From positions 124,001-188,000 of the forward strand of contig CAWBOB010000002.1 in the NCBI GenBank assembly GCA_963790335.1: a stretch of 64,000 nucleotides of DNA, read 5' to 3'. Positions 20,035 to 29,628 of the stretch are shown here, in pieces. The position numbers and the translations under genes were made by a program. The DNA is from JAOUEA01 sp963790335 (lineage in GTDB: Bacteria > Actinomycetota > UBA4738 > HRBIN12). Numbering within the stretch: the first letter of the stretch is position 1; every line of letters starts with the position of its first letter. Under the pieces are notes generated by a model that worked only from the letters and a program-made list of their open reading frames with translations, was not told where the DNA came from and searched no databases.

Positions 20035-20919
20035 GTGGGCGCCGTCGACCTCGTGGCCGTCGGCGACGTGATGCTCGACGTCCGTGTCGATGCCGAGACG
20101 CTCAAGGGCGGAGGAGACGTGCACGGACGGGTGCTGCTGCAACCCGGCGGCACGTCTGCCAACGCGGCGGTGTGGGCAGCGTGGGCGGGGGCGTCCTCAC
20201 GCGTGGTCGGCCGGGTCGGCGACGACCTCGCGGGACGCTCGGTCTGCGGCGCCCTCGCCGAGCACGGGGTGGACGCCGCGGTCACGGTGGATCCCGAGGC
20301 TCCGACCGGCACGATGCTCGTCGTGCACGAGCCCGGGGAACGATCGATGGTCGCCGACCGTGGTGCCAACGCCCGCCTGGCCCCCGGCGACCTGCCCGAG
20401 ACGATCGAGGCGGGCGCCGTGCTGGTCTCGGGCTACCTCCTGCTGCAGGAACCGGGCCACGACGCAGCCCTGGCCGTGCTGGCCCGCTCGGCGGCACCGT
20501 GGGTGGCGGTCGACGCCGCGTCGTGGCCGCTGGTCGAAGCCTTCGGCGCCGACCGCTTCTTCGAGGAGACGGCCGGCGCGACCGCGCTGTTCGCCAACGA
20601 GCGGGAAGCCGAGGTGCTCACGGCGCGCACCGGGGTCGACTCGGCGGCCCGGCTCGGCGAGCGCTACCGGCTCGCCGCGGTGAAGATGGACCGGCGTGGG
20701 GCGGCGATCTGTGTCGACGGCCTGGTGTCGATCGCGCCCGCCGAACCGGTGGTCGAGGTCGATCCCACAGGTGCCGGTGACGCGTTCGACGGCGTGCTGC
20801 TCGCGCGGCTCGCCCGCGGCGACGACCCGAAGGAGGCGCTCGCGCAGGCGTGCCATGCGGGTGCCGTGGTGGCGGCGAGCACCGAGGTCTGGCCGGAGCC
20901 GATGGTGCGTCGTGCCTGA
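20035..20919 (+). CDS. psuK: PfkB-family sugar kinase, probable pseudouridine kinase
   Basis: 294 aa ribokinase-fold enzyme. N-terminal DLVAVGDVMLDV, the LLQPGGTSANAAVWAA substrate block, and the C-terminal DPTGAGDAFDGVLLARLA with the catalytic Asp are conserved. Substrate is inferred from context: the next gene, overlapping by 8 bases, encodes pseudouridine-5'-phosphate glycosidase, so this kinase most likely phosphorylates pseudouridine. In sequence alone it could be another nucleoside or sugar kinase. GTG 20035 follows the TAG of the preceding gene with no spacer. Confidence 0.78.
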   Translation: MGAVDLVAVGDVMLDVRVDAETLKGGGDVHGRVLLQPGGTSANAAVWAAWAGASSRVVGRVGDDLAGRSVCGALAEHGVDAAVTVDPEAPTGTMLVVHEPGERSMVADRGANARLAPGDLPETIEAGAVLVSGYLLLQEPGHDAALAVLARSAAPWVAVDAASWPLVEAFGADRFFEETAGATALFANEREAEVLTARTGVDSAARLGERYRLAAVKMDRRGAAICVDGLVSIAPAEPVVEVDPTGAGDAFDGVLLARLARGDDPKEALAQACHAGAVVAASTEVWPEPMVRRA

Positions 20920-21826
20920 GCGGTTCGTGATCACCGATGAGGTGCGCGATGGCCTGGCACACCACGCCGGTGTCGTCGCGCTCGAGACCTCCGTGATCGG
21001 CCAGGGCCTGCCCTCACCGCGCAACGCCGAGTGCGTACGCCGCATGACCGAGGCGGTCCGCGCGGCAGGGGCGCTTCCCGCCTGGATCGGTGTCGTCGAC
21101 GGCAGCGTGACCGTCGGACTCGGCGAGCGAGCGCTCGGGCGGTTCTGCGAGCCGAGCGCCACGACGAAGGTCGCACGCCGCGACGTGCCGATGGCGGTCG
21201 CCGATCGCGCGCTCGGCGCGACGACCGTGAGCGCGACGATCTGGGCCGCGTCCACGGCCGGGGTGCGGGTCGGTGCGACGGGAGGCATCGGAGGCGTGCA
21301 CCTCGGTGGCGGCGACGTCAGCGCCGACCTGCTCGAGCTCGCGCGCACGCCGGGCCTGCTCGTCTGCTCGGGGCCGAAGTCGATCGTGGACCCGGTGGCG
21401 ACCGCCGATCGGCTGGAGGAGCTCGGCGTGTCGGTCGTGGGCTACGGCGTCGACCGGTTGCCGTTCTTCCTCGCGACGGCGTCCTCGGTCGAGTTGGAGC
21501 ACAGGCTCGAGACGCCCTCGCAGGCCGCCGGCATGCTCGCCTCGGCGCTGGCGCTCGGCGTCGGATCGACGCTCGTCGTGGCCAACCCGGTGCCGGCTGC
21601 ATCGGCCCTGCTCTCAGGTGAGGTGGATCGCGCCGCCCACGAGGCCGAGCGCCTCGCCGACGAGGCCGGCATCTCTGGCAAGGAACGCACGCCCTTCCTG
21701 CTCGGGGCGCTCGCCGAGCTCACCGACGGACGCAGCCTCGAAGCGAACCTCGAGCTGCTGGAGAGCAACGCACGGCTCGCGGGCGAGATCGCTGCCGCCC
21801 ATGCGAGCGAACACGGCCCGCGATGA
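20912..21826 (+). CDS. psuG: pseudouridine-5'-phosphate glycosidase
   Basis: Splits the C-glycosidic bond of pseudouridine 5'-phosphate to uracil and ribose 5-phosphate. 304 aa. Family blocks are VVALETSVIGQGLPSPRNAE, AWIGVVDGSVTVGL, KVARRDVP with the catalytic Lys, TVSATIWAA, VGATGGIGGVHLGG, VCSGPKSIVD and VVANPVPA. GTG 20912 overlaps the psuK stop, so the kinase and glycosidase are translationally coupled and form a complete pseudouridine salvage pathway. A DUF998 gene follows, overlapping by ATGA. Confidence 0.92.
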   Translation: MPERFVITDEVRDGLAHHAGVVALETSVIGQGLPSPRNAECVRRMTEAVRAAGALPAWIGVVDGSVTVGLGERALGRFCEPSATTKVARRDVPMAVADRALGATTVSATIWAASTAGVRVGATGGIGGVHLGGGDVSADLLELARTPGLLVCSGPKSIVDPVATADRLEELGVSVVGYGVDRLPFFLATASSVELEHRLETPSQAAGMLASALALGVGSTLVVANPVPAASALLSGEVDRAAHEAERLADEAGISGKERTPFLLGALAELTDGRSLEANLELLESNARLAGEIAAAHASEHGPR

Positions 21827-22471
21827 GTGGGCCGGCGGTGGCTGGGCACCCCACGCATCGCGCGGCCCTCGCGGCCGGGGCCGCCGGTCCCATCGGGTTC
21901 GTCGTCGTGACGTTCGTGCTCGCCGCCCTTCGCGGTGACGTGATCGAGCGCCAGGGGTGGGTGAGCTGGCCGAGCAGCATGGCCCTCGGGGGTGTGCCCG
22001 GCGTGCCGATGATCGCGACCTTCCTGCGCGCTGGGCTCGTGCTACCTGGCGTTCTCGCTCGGTGCGCTCCGGCCCGCTGCGATCTCGAGACTCGCCGTCG
22101 TGGGCTACCTCGTGACGGCGAGCGGCGACCTGCTCCTCGCGTTCCCGACCGACGCGGTGGGCCGGCCCGTCTCGTGGCACGGGGCGCTGCACGTGACGGG
22201 TGTCGTCGTGGCGACCGTCGGCACCCTGCTCGTGTCGGCGGGGCTCCTTGCGGCGACCAGGGGTCGGGTCGCCTGGCGTGCGCTCCGTCCGGCCGCGGCT
22301 GTGCTCGCCGTGGCCACCGTGGTCGGCATCGCCGGCGGGTTCGACGTGGCCTGGGCGAAGGTCGTCTACGTCGTTGGCATCACGCTTCCTGCGGCGGTGG
22401 TGCCCTGGTGCCTGCGACGCGCAGCCCGCGACCGGCGCGCGGGTGCGGTCGGCGACGAGGTGCTCACCTGA
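21823..22471 (+). CDS. DUF998-like membrane protein, one frameshift
   Basis: Predicted integral membrane protein of five to six helices, with function unknown for the family. Helices include AGPIGFVVVTFVLAAL, VTGVVVATVGTLLVSAGLLA, AAAVLAVATVVGIAGGF and VVYVVGITLPAAVVPW. A frame change near 22040 joins ATFLRAGL to LRPAAISRLAVVGYLVT. ATG 21823 overlaps the psuG stop (ATGA). A pseudouridine transporter role is conceivable from its position but DUF998 is not a known transporter family. Confidence 0.6.
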
Positions 22472-23517
22472 GCCAGGTCTTGCCGATCGCCTTCGAGAAG
22501 TTCCACGCGTACCGCATGCTCTTGGGCTTCTTCGATTCGCCCCCGCGACGCGTGAGGAACGTCACCGGCACCTCGAGGATGCGAGCGCGCTGACGGAGCG
22601 CCTCGATCGTGACCTCCGACGTCCAGAACTGATCCTGCACGAGGATCAGCTTGCGGAGCGTCTCGGCGCGGGTCGCCCGATAGCCGCTGGAGATGTCGGT
22701 GATGCGCTGGCCCGTGAGGATCGTGACGAGCCAGGAGAAGAAGTGCACGCCGGCGTGGCGCAGGAAGCCGCCCCCCCGCTCGAAGTCGCCGAGCATGCGC
22801 GAGCCGTTCACGTGGTCGGCGCGATCCTCGACGATCGGCGCGATCAGGATCGGGATCTCCTCGGGGAGATGCTGTCCGTCCGCATCGAGTGTGACCACGA
22901 TGTCGGCACCGAGCTGCAGGGCGATGTCGTAGCCCACGCGCAGCGCCATGCCACCGCCTCGTCGGATCGGCAGACGAGCCGGTGAGGGCACCGGCCACGT
23001 GCGCTGCATCGGCTGTGCCGTCGTCGGAGTGATCGTCGATCACGATCGGCACGACGTGGTATCCGGTGACCTCCTTGGGCATCGCCTCGATGACCGCGCC
23101 GACGTTCTCGGCCTCGTTGAAGGCCGGGCTGATCGTGATCACCGTGGGGCCCGCCGGCACGCGGCGCTCGGCATCGGCCCAGTCGAAGCGCTCCACCGCG
23201 AGTGCCTCGACGAGCTGGCGGATGGCTCGTCCGCTCCGGTCGGAGTGTCCCTGCAGACGGAACAGCATGAGGAACAGCACCACGACGGCGCCGAGCAGCA
23301 CGCCGATGAGCCGGCCATTGTTGCCCGCCTGGAAGTTGAACGTGCGGAAGACCGGATCGAACAGGCTCGGCGCGGCGGCGAGCAACACCACGGCGACCGT
23401 GGCCAGGAACGCTGTGAACACGCTGAGGCGGCTGATGTTGCGACGCTGATAGGACCTCGCCGCGGCGACGAAGAACGCGACCCCGGCGATGCCGGCGATC
23501 AGCCGGAGGGGCCACAT
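22464..23517 (-). CDS. family 2 glycosyltransferase with N-terminal DUF2304-like membrane domain, one frameshift
   Basis: The N-terminal part has three membrane helices (LRLIAGIAGVAFFVAAA, FTAFLATVAVVLLAAAP, LIGVLLGAVVVLFLMLF). A dolichol-phosphate-mannose-synthase-like GT2 domain follows: TVITISPAFNEAENVGAVIE, IVIDDHSDDGTADAA, then after a frame change near 22985 GMALRVGYDIAL, VVTLDADGQHLPEEI (DxD metal site) and ITDISSGYRATR. It probably transfers a sugar to a polyprenyl or lipid carrier. It ends convergent with the DUF998 gene (8-base overlap) and lies 4 bases after sqd1, so a role in glycolipid synthesis with sqd1 is possible but unproven. Confidence 0.75.
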
Positions 23518-23521
23518 GGTG

Positions 23522-24691
23522 TCAGCGCGCCGCTGCGCCGGCGACCCAGCGGTCGCGAGGAAGGATGTGGTCGGCGATGACGCGGTCCTTGTGGCGTTCG
23601 ATCTCGGCGAACATCGACTCGATCAGCGTCTCCGAGAGCAGGTGGGGCTCCAGGCCAAGGTCGAGCAGCTTCGTGTGCGCCGGGTTGTAGTAGTGCTCCT
23701 CCAGCTCGAAGCGAGGGTTGTCGATGGGCTCGATCGTCACGTCGAGACCGATCTGGGCACCGGCCTTCTGCACCAGTTCCGCGAGCTCCAGGATCGAGAA
23801 GGACTCGGTGAACTGGTTGTACACGCGCATCTCGCCCCGATCGGCCGGGTTCATCACCGCGAGCTCGATGCAGCGCAGGGTGTCGACGATGTTGAGGTAG
23901 CCACGGGTCTGCCCTCCCGTGCCGTAGACGGTGAGGGGGTGGCCGATCACCGCCTGCAGGCAGAATCGGTTGAGCGCCGTGCCGAACACGTCGTCGTAGT
24001 CGAACCGGGTGAGCAGACGGTCGTCGAGCTGTGTCTCGTCGGTGTGCGTGCCGTAGACGACGCCTTGATTCAGGTCGGTGGCGCGCATGCCCCACACGCG
24101 GCAGGCGAAGTGGATGTTGTGCGAGTCGTGCACCTTCGACAGGTGGTACATCGAACCGGGCAGCTTCGGGAACGGAAGCGTGTCACGCCGTCCCTTGTGG
24201 TCGATCTCGATGTACCCCTCCTCGATGTCGATGTTCGGGGTGCCGTACTCACCCATCGTGCCGAGCTTCACGAGGTGCGCCTCGGGGGTGATGTCGCGGA
24301 TCGCGTAGATCACGTTCAGCGTGTTCACGACGTTGTTCGTCTGCGTGAACACGGCGTGGTCACGATCCTTCATGGAATACGGAGCGCTCGGCATCTCGCC
24401 GTAGTGCACGACCGCCTCGGGCCGGAACCCGGTGAACAGGCCCTCGGTCACGGTCCAATCGGTCAGGTCGCCCTCGGTGAAGCCGATGTCGCCGCCGTGC
24501 ACGTCCTTCCACGCCCCGACCCGTTCGGCGAGCCCGGCCGCGATCGGCGTGAGCGAGTCCGAGCCGGCCTCGCGGTGGGCGGTCCGCCGCAGGTAGTTGT
24601 CGACCACGTGCACCTCGTGGCCGAGCGCGGAGAACCGCATCGCGGTGGGCCATCCGAGGTAGCCGTCTCCGCCCAGGATCAGGATGCGCAT
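23522..24691 (-). CDS. sqd1: UDP-sulfoquinovose synthase
   Basis: Makes UDP-sulfoquinovose from UDP-glucose and sulfite, the head-group donor for the sulfolipid SQDG. 389 aa extended SDR. MRILILGGDGYLGWPTAMRF (NAD site), VVHYGEMPSAPYSM, TQTNNVVNTLNVIYAI, KLGTMGEYGTPNIDIEEGY and the catalytic YHLSKVHDSHN are highly specific to SQD1/SqdB rather than other epimerases. ATG 24691 has a GAAAGGAA site. Known in phototrophs but also in some non-photosynthetic bacteria. The neighbouring glycosyltransferase is GT2, not the GT4 enzyme SQD2/SqdX that normally completes the lipid. It is intact. Confidence 0.9.
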   Translation of the reverse strand: MRILILGGDGYLGWPTAMRFSALGHEVHVVDNYLRRTAHREAGSDSLTPIAAGLAERVGAWKDVHGGDIGFTEGDLTDWTVTEGLFTGFRPEAVVHYGEMPSAPYSMKDRDHAVFTQTNNVVNTLNVIYAIRDITPEAHLVKLGTMGEYGTPNIDIEEGYIEIDHKGRRDTLPFPKLPGSMYHLSKVHDSHNIHFACRVWGMRATDLNQGVVYGTHTDETQLDDRLLTRFDYDDVFGTALNRFCLQAVIGHPLTVYGTGGQTRGYLNIVDTLRCIELAVMNPADRGEMRVYNQFTESFSILELAELVQKAGAQIGLDVTIEPIDNPRFELEEHYYNPAHTKLLDLGLEPHLLSETLIESMFAEIERHKDRVIADHILPRDRWVAGAAAR

Positions 24692-24821
24692 GTCGTTCCT
24701 TTCGAGAGGGATCGCTGCCGAGAAGTCGCCCGATCGTACCAATCGGTCGCGCGGCTCGATACGGCACGACGCCCGATCGCCGCAGGTCAGCGGGCACGTC
24801 GGAACGCGGCGCCACCGGCAT

Positions 24822-26092
24822 TCAGGTCAAGCCGGCCAGCGCCTCGACCACACGGTCGACCTCGTCGTGCGAGTGGTAGTGGCAGAAGCCCACCCGCACC
24901 GCGCCGCCCGACTCGAGCAGCCCGAGCCGCTCGAAGAGCTCGATCGCGTAGTAGTGCCCGTCCCACGTGAAGATGCCGCCCGCTGCGAGAGCCTTCGCGG
25001 TGTCGCGAGGGTGCTGATCGGCCACCCTCAGCGCGAACGTCGGCGTGCGTTCGTCGAGACGGCCGACATCGTCGATGCCGTACAGGCGTACCCCGTCGAT
25101 CGACGAGACCCCCTCGAGGAAGTGTCGAGCGAGGTCGCGCTCGTACGCTCCGATCGCCTCGAACGCGGCCACGATCGCTGCCCGCCTGGCGCTCGCGCCA
25201 CCGTGGGGCTCGGGCGCGCGGACCGCTCGCGGTCCCGATCCCCGCGAGGTAGTCCACGGCCGCGGTGAATCCCGCCATGGCTTCGTGGTCCTGCGTACCC
25301 GTCTCCCAGCGCTCGGGAGCGTCGTACCGCTCCGCCGGCCGCACACGGTAGGCGTCCCAGCACGTCGAGCACCTCCGGGGTGGCGGCCACCATGCCCAGG
25401 TGGGGTCCGAAGACCTTGTACGGCGACACGGTGACGATGTCGGCGCCGAGGGAGCCGAGGTCGATCGCCCGATGCTGGGCGACGTGCACGCCGTCGACGA
25501 CCACCACCGCGCCCGCCGCTTTCGCCCGCCCGACCAGGTCCGCCGCCGGCGTGACGGTGCCGACGGCGTTCGACGCGAGGGTGAAGGCAACGAGCTTCGG
25601 CTCGAATCGGAGTGCCGCGTCGAACGAGTCGAGGTCGAGGGTCGCGTCGTCGGGCCTGATGTCGACCCAGGTCACGGTGGCGCCCGCGTCGCGCGCCGCC
25701 AGCACCCAGGGACGCACGTTCGCATCGTGGTCGAGACGTGTCACCACCACGTGGTCACCCGGTCCGATCGTGCGCGCGAATGACCGCGCCAAGTGCATGA
25801 GCAGCGAGGTCGAGTTCGCTCCGAACACGATGCGACGAGGGTCGGTGCCGACGAGATCGGCCCCGGCCCGCCTGGCGGCGGCGACCGTCTCCGCGAGCTC
25901 CTCGCTCGCCGCGAAGATCCCGTCCATGTTCGAGATGCCTCGACGGTAGTGGCCGGTCACCGCCTCGATCACGGAGTCGGGTACCTGCGAGCCTCCTGGG
26001 GCGTCGGCGTAGACCACCGGTCGCCCGTCCTGCGTTCGTGCCAGTGCGGGGAACCGAGACCGCAACACCGAGAGGTCGCGAGCGTGCGTCAT
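24822..26092 (-). CDS. cysteine-desulfurase-like class V aminotransferase, two frameshifts
   Basis: PLP enzyme of the cysteine-desulfurase-like (CsdA-like) group. MTHARDLSVLRSRFPALART is followed by YADAPGGSQVPDSV, IVFGANSTSLLMHLARS, VVVTRLDHDANVRPW, VVVDGVHVAQHRAIDL and the PLP-Lys site TVSPYKVFGPHLGM. Frame changes near 25350 and 25235 then carry it to ERWETGTQDHEAMAGF, AFEAIGAYERDLARHFLEGV and the C-terminal GFCHYHSHDEVDRVV. This subfamily lacks firm biochemical assignment. Its place beside sqd1 raises the idea of sulfur supply for sulfoquinovose, but that is inference; SQD1 uses sulfite. Confidence 0.78.
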
Positions 26093-26178
26093 CGCCCTAG
26101 GGTGGCGGGGCGAAGGCCGCGCGACAACCGGAGGGACGCCCGGCGAGGGCGCGATCCTCCGGTCGTCGGTCGCCGCCC

Positions 26179-27045
26179 CTATGCCGCGCGGTTGAGCTCA
26201 CCGCGCAGGACGTCAGCGGTGAGCGCTTCCCGACGAGCACGCAGGTCCAGGTAGAGCAGCACGCTCACGATCGCGGCGAACGGTGCCGTGATGATCTGCG
26301 CGATGGCCTGGAAGATCCACGCGAGGAACCAGTTGTCGCCGCCGATCGCGCCGATGATGCCGCCGACCACGGCCCCGATGATGGCCGCCACGATGATCAC
26401 GCCGACCGCGTGCCAGAAGAACCCCTTCACCAGGTTCCACGAACGGCTCATCGCTTCGGTGCCACGGAGGTTCTCGACCACCAGCGCGGGGATCGACACC
26501 GAGAACATCACGAGGAAGATCAATCCCGGGATGATCAACAGGATGAATCCACCGATCACCGCGAGTCCGACCAGGATGGAGATCAGCAGGACGCTCCCGA
26601 ACCGGGCGAAGCCCCATTTGTACGACGCGTCGATGTCGACCGGGTCGCCGATGCTGCCGAGAGCCGCGCCACGCATGAGCGCCGCCTGGAGCACGGCGTT
26701 GATGACGACGGCGATCAGTGCGCCGACGAGCGCGACGAGGATCGCGGCGCCAGCTGCCCGGGGACTGACGGTCTCGAACGTCTCGCCGAGGACCGTCACC
26801 GTTTCGGTGTCGGGAGCGAAGACCACGCCTTCGATGAACGCGCCGATGAACGACAGTGGCACGACGACGATCGCGACGATCAAGAGCAGGCCCGCCGCAT
26901 TGGACTTATAGATCTCGAACGCCGTGCTGAGGATCTCCCCGATCCCTCGCTGGGGCAGGCCTGGCCCGCCTCCCGTTCCTCCTGCGCCGCCGGGTGGGGG
27001 TGGAGGCGGGGGAGGAGGATTCGTGAAACCACCGGAGCTGTCCAT
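26179..27045 (-). CDS. multi-pass membrane protein with proline/glycine-rich N-terminus
   Basis: 288 aa. The cytoplasmic tail has a long proline run and a glycine-rich stretch (residues 9-30). Six hydrophobic segments follow, among them LLLIVAIVVVPLSFIGAF, AAILVALVGALIAVVINAVL, VLLISILVGLAVIGGFILLI and VGVIIVAAIIGAVVGGIIGA. MSRSWNLVKGFFW resembles the DUF975/glycerophosphodiester-phosphodiesterase membrane-domain group. Function unknown. The start ATG 27045 is the codon before SSGGFTN. It is not obviously linked to its neighbours. Confidence 0.6.
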   Translation of the reverse strand: MDSSGGFTNPPPPPPPPPGGAGGTGGGPGLPQRGIGEILSTAFEIYKSNAAGLLLIVAIVVVPLSFIGAFIEGVVFAPDTETVTVLGETFETVSPRAAGAAILVALVGALIAVVINAVLQAALMRGAALGSIGDPVDIDASYKWGFARFGSVLLISILVGLAVIGGFILLIIPGLIFLVMFSVSIPALVVENLRGTEAMSRSWNLVKGFFWHAVGVIIVAAIIGAVVGGIIGAIGGDNWFLAWIFQAIAQIITAPFAAIVSVLLYLDLRARREALTADVLRGELNRAA

Positions 27046-27086
27046 GTGATGCCGTCCCCCTTCGTCGGTGACCCAACGGCGGCATC

Positions 27087-27693
27087 CTACGTCTCCGTCC
27101 GGGGACGTGTGGGACGGTTGTGGACCGGACCCCACGAGCTGTCGGGCCGCCACGACGACCAGTCATCGTCGAACGGTGGCCGTCGGCGCATCACGTGCTC
27201 GATCGCTCGTTCCCCTGACGAGCGGATCTCCAGCGCCTCGGACTCGGTCAGCAGGCCCCGCGTCACCGCCTCCGCGAGCTCGTGCTCGTCCTTCCACTCG
27301 TGGGTGTCGAGCGCGGGGGGGATGCGCACGTCGAGGAACCAGTCGGTGTACTCGAAGGTGCCGGGCTCGGCGGGGCGCAACGGCGACTGGATGTTCACGT
27401 AGTAGCCGCGGAACTCCCATCGGGTGGTCCACGACAGCAGCACGGCGTAGGCGTGTCTCGGCGAATGCGAACGACAGCACGGGTCGGTCGCGCACCACGG
27501 TCTCCAGCTCCCACGGCCCCTCGTGGAAGCGCACCTCGCCGTGGTCGCGAGGATCGTTGAGGAATCGCGAGCCCGGCGCGAGATAGAACGCCTGGTACCG
27601 CCCCGGTACGTCGCGCACCACCCGCACCAGGCGCTCGGCGAGCACGCGGCCGCGCCAGACCTCGCGCAGGGTGACGATCTCGCCGGTGATCAG
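27087..27693 (-). CDS. DUF402 family protein, one frameshift, start unclear
   Basis: The DUF402 fold includes nucleoside di- and triphosphate phosphatases. ITGEIVTLREVWRGRVLAE, VVRDVPGRYQAFYLAPGS and HEGPWELETVVRDRPVLSF join, after a frame change near 27450, to LLSWTTRWEFRGYYVNIQS, FEYTDWFLDVRIPPALDTHE and a C-terminal FDDDWSSWRPD. The conserved RGYYVNI and DxxLD-like acidic blocks fit the family. The only in-frame start candidate is CTG 27691-27693, overlapping the TGA of the ornithine aminotransferase; no ATG, GTG or TTG is available. Translation may therefore be coupled to rocD. Confidence 0.65.
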
Positions 27694-28971
27694 CCGAGGC
27701 GTTCGGCGAGCGCCGTGATGATGCGCTCCGCCGCCCAGTCGAGGTCCTCCTGCGTCACGCAGAGCGGGGGAGCGAGGCGCACCGTGGTCTCGTGCGTGTC
27801 CTTCGCGAGCACGCCCATCTCCATCAGCCGCTCGCACACCGCTCGGGCCGGCGCGGCCTCGGGTGTGAGCTCGACGCCGATCCACAATCCCTTGCCACGC
27901 ACCTCCACCACCGCCCCCGCCGGCGCGTCGGTCCGAAGGCGCTCGATCAGCGCCGTGCCGAGCTCGTCGGAGCGCCGTTGGTACTCGCCCGTGTTCAGGA
28001 GCCGCAGCACCTCGATACCGATCGCGCACGCGAGCGGATTGCCGCCGAACGTGGAGCCGTGCTCGCCCGGGCGGAACACCCCCAGCACATCGCGCCTCGA
28101 CACGACCGCCGAGATCGGCACGATGCCGCCCCCGAGCGCCTTGCCGACCACGTAGACGTCGGGCGTGACGCCCTCGTGCTCGCAGGCGAACGTGCGTCCG
28201 GTCCGTCCGAGTCCCGACTGGATCTCGTCGGCGATCAGCAAGACACCGTGCTCGTCGCAGAGCTCGCGAGCGCGGCGCAGGTACCCCTCGGGCGGCACGA
28301 TGACCCCGGCCTCACCCTGGATCGGCTCGACCAGGAACGCCACGACGTCGGGATCGGCGAGCGCCGCCTCGAGCGCGGCGCCGTCACCGTAAGGAACGGA
28401 CACGAATCCAGGCGTGAACGGCCCGAACCCTCCCCTGGCGCTCGGGTCGGTCGAGAAGCTCACGATCGTGATCGTGCGCCCGTGGAAGTTGCCCTCGCAG
28501 GTCACGATCTTCGCGCGGTCCTCGGCAACGCCCTTGACGTCGTAGCCCCAGCGACGCGCGGTCTTCACGGCGGTCTCGATAGCCTCGGCCCCGGAGTTCA
28601 TCGGCAGCACCATGTCCATGCCGCAGAGCTCCGCGAGTCCCTTGCAGAACGTGCCCCATCCGGTCGTTGTGGAACGCGCGGCTCGTGAGCGTCACGCGAT
28701 CGAGCTGCGCATGCGCGGCTGCGATCAGGTCGGGATGACGATGACCGAAGTTCAGTGCGGAATAGGCGGCGAGCATGTCGAGGTAGCGCGTGCCCTCGAC
28801 GTCGGTGACCCACGCGCCCTCCGCATCGGCGACGACGATCGGCAGCGGATGATAGTTGTGCGCCGAGTAGCGCTCGACGAGCGCGATGTGGTCGTCGGTC
28901 GAGCCAGGCGCGTCATCTATGCCCGGCGTGGCGGGGGAGAGCTGTCCGCCGGCATCGGCCACCGTGGTCAT
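27690..28971 (-). CDS. rocD: ornithine aminotransferase, one frameshift
   Basis: Converts ornithine and 2-oxoglutarate to glutamate semialdehyde and glutamate, linking arginine, ornithine and proline metabolism. From ATG 28971: LVERYSAHNYHPLPIVV (typical OAT start), DVEGTRYLDMLAAYSALNFG and TLTSRAFHNDRMG. A frame change near 28655 leads to MVLPMNSGAEAIETAVKTAR, EGNFHGRTITIVSFS, LIADEIQSGLGRTG, the PLP-Lys VVGKALGGGIVPISA and GSTFGGNPLACAI. The NYHPLP signature separates it from acetylornithine aminotransferase. The ribosome site GAGAGGGG precedes the start. Confidence 0.88.
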
Positions 28972-29063
28972 CGAACCCCTCTCGCGCTCGTGCGGATCGC
29001 GCCCGCACGAGCGCTCGAAGGGATGATACGGCGTCGCCAGTCTGCGCAGACCCTCACCTCGCC

Positions 29064-29093
29064 TTGACTTCTGTCGGAGCCCGAGCGTAGATT
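29064..29093 (+). promoter_or_regulatory. sigma-70 type promoter of DUF6504 gene
   Basis: TTGACT (29064-29069), an 18-base spacer, then TAGATT (29088-29093). The start site would fall near 29100, just before the LexA box, so a bound repressor would block transcription. This is among the clearest canonical promoters in the window. Confidence 0.75.
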
Positions 29094-29103
29094 CTCACCT
29101 CAC

Positions 29104-29119
29104 TCGAACACATGTTCGA
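29104..29119 (+). promoter_or_regulatory. LexA (SOS) box
   Basis: TCGAACACATGTTCGA is a perfect palindrome matching the actinobacterial SOS box TCGAAC-N4-GTTCGA. It sits at the predicted transcription start of the DUF6504 gene. Confidence 0.9.
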
Positions 29120-29127
29120 GACTCTCT

Positions 29128-29388
29128 GTGAGGTCCGTCACGGTGACGAAGCGATTCGACGAGGAGATCAGGGTCGAGCGTGATACCGGCATGCCCAGTG
29201 CCTTCGAGTGGCGGGGCAAGCGCTACGAGGTCGCCGACGTGATCGGCCGGTGGAGGATCGAAGGCCGCTGGTGGTCCGACGGGCGCGACCGTGAGTACTG
29301 GCGTGTCGAAGCTCGTGGCGGCGCCGTCTGGGACCTCTACTTCGACCGCGTCAGAGACCTCTGGCACATGGAACGCCTGTGGGACTAA
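29128..29388 (+). CDS. DUF6504 family protein, SOS-regulated
   Basis: 86 aa or, if GTG 29143 is used, 81 aa. GMPSAFEWRGKRYEVADVIG, RWRIEGRWWSDGRDREYWRV and AVWDLYFDRVRDLWHMERLW are typical of DUF6504 proteins, which in actinobacteria are found beside dnaE2 and Y-family polymerase genes. The rich aromatic and arginine content suggests nucleic-acid or protein binding; the activity is unknown. The LexA box immediately upstream supports DNA-damage induction. GTG 29143 has a GAGG site at a fair distance, so either start is possible. Confidence 0.75.
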   Translation: MRSVTVTKRFDEEIRVERDTGMPSAFEWRGKRYEVADVIGRWRIEGRWWSDGRDREYWRVEARGGAVWDLYFDRVRDLWHMERLWD

Positions 29389-29417
29389 TCTCGTGTGGAG
29401 TAGCTATGAGGAGGTAG

Positions 29418-29570
29418 ATGGTGATGAAGCTGTTCACGATCCGTCTCGAGCCACGCCAGTGGGAACGGTTGAAGGCAGCGGCGCAACGTGAGGAAGTGAG
29501 TCGGAGCGAGATCGTTCGACGTCTGATCGAGCGCGAACGGGAACCGCGACGACGACCCCCAGTGCGCTAG
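29418..29570 (+). CDS. 50-aa ribbon-helix-helix DNA-binding protein
   Basis: Starts MVMKLFTIRLEPRQWERLKA, continues EEVSRSEIVRRLIERE and ends in an arginine-rich tail. The beta strand KLFTIRL followed by two helices is the MetJ/Arc/CopG fold, which dimerises and inserts the strand in the DNA major groove. ATG 29418 has a GAGGAGG site. It lies 29 bases after DUF6504 and so may be in the same SOS transcript. Such proteins are often antitoxins or autorepressors; no toxin partner is adjacent, though a HEPN gene lies 470 bases on. Confidence 0.7.
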   Translation: MVMKLFTIRLEPRQWERLKAAAQREEVSRSEIVRRLIEREREPRRRPPVR

Positions 29571-29628
29571 AGCAAGGGTGCGTCATCGGCGGGGCGTATT
29601 CTTCGGCGCACCCTCGAACGGAGCTCGC

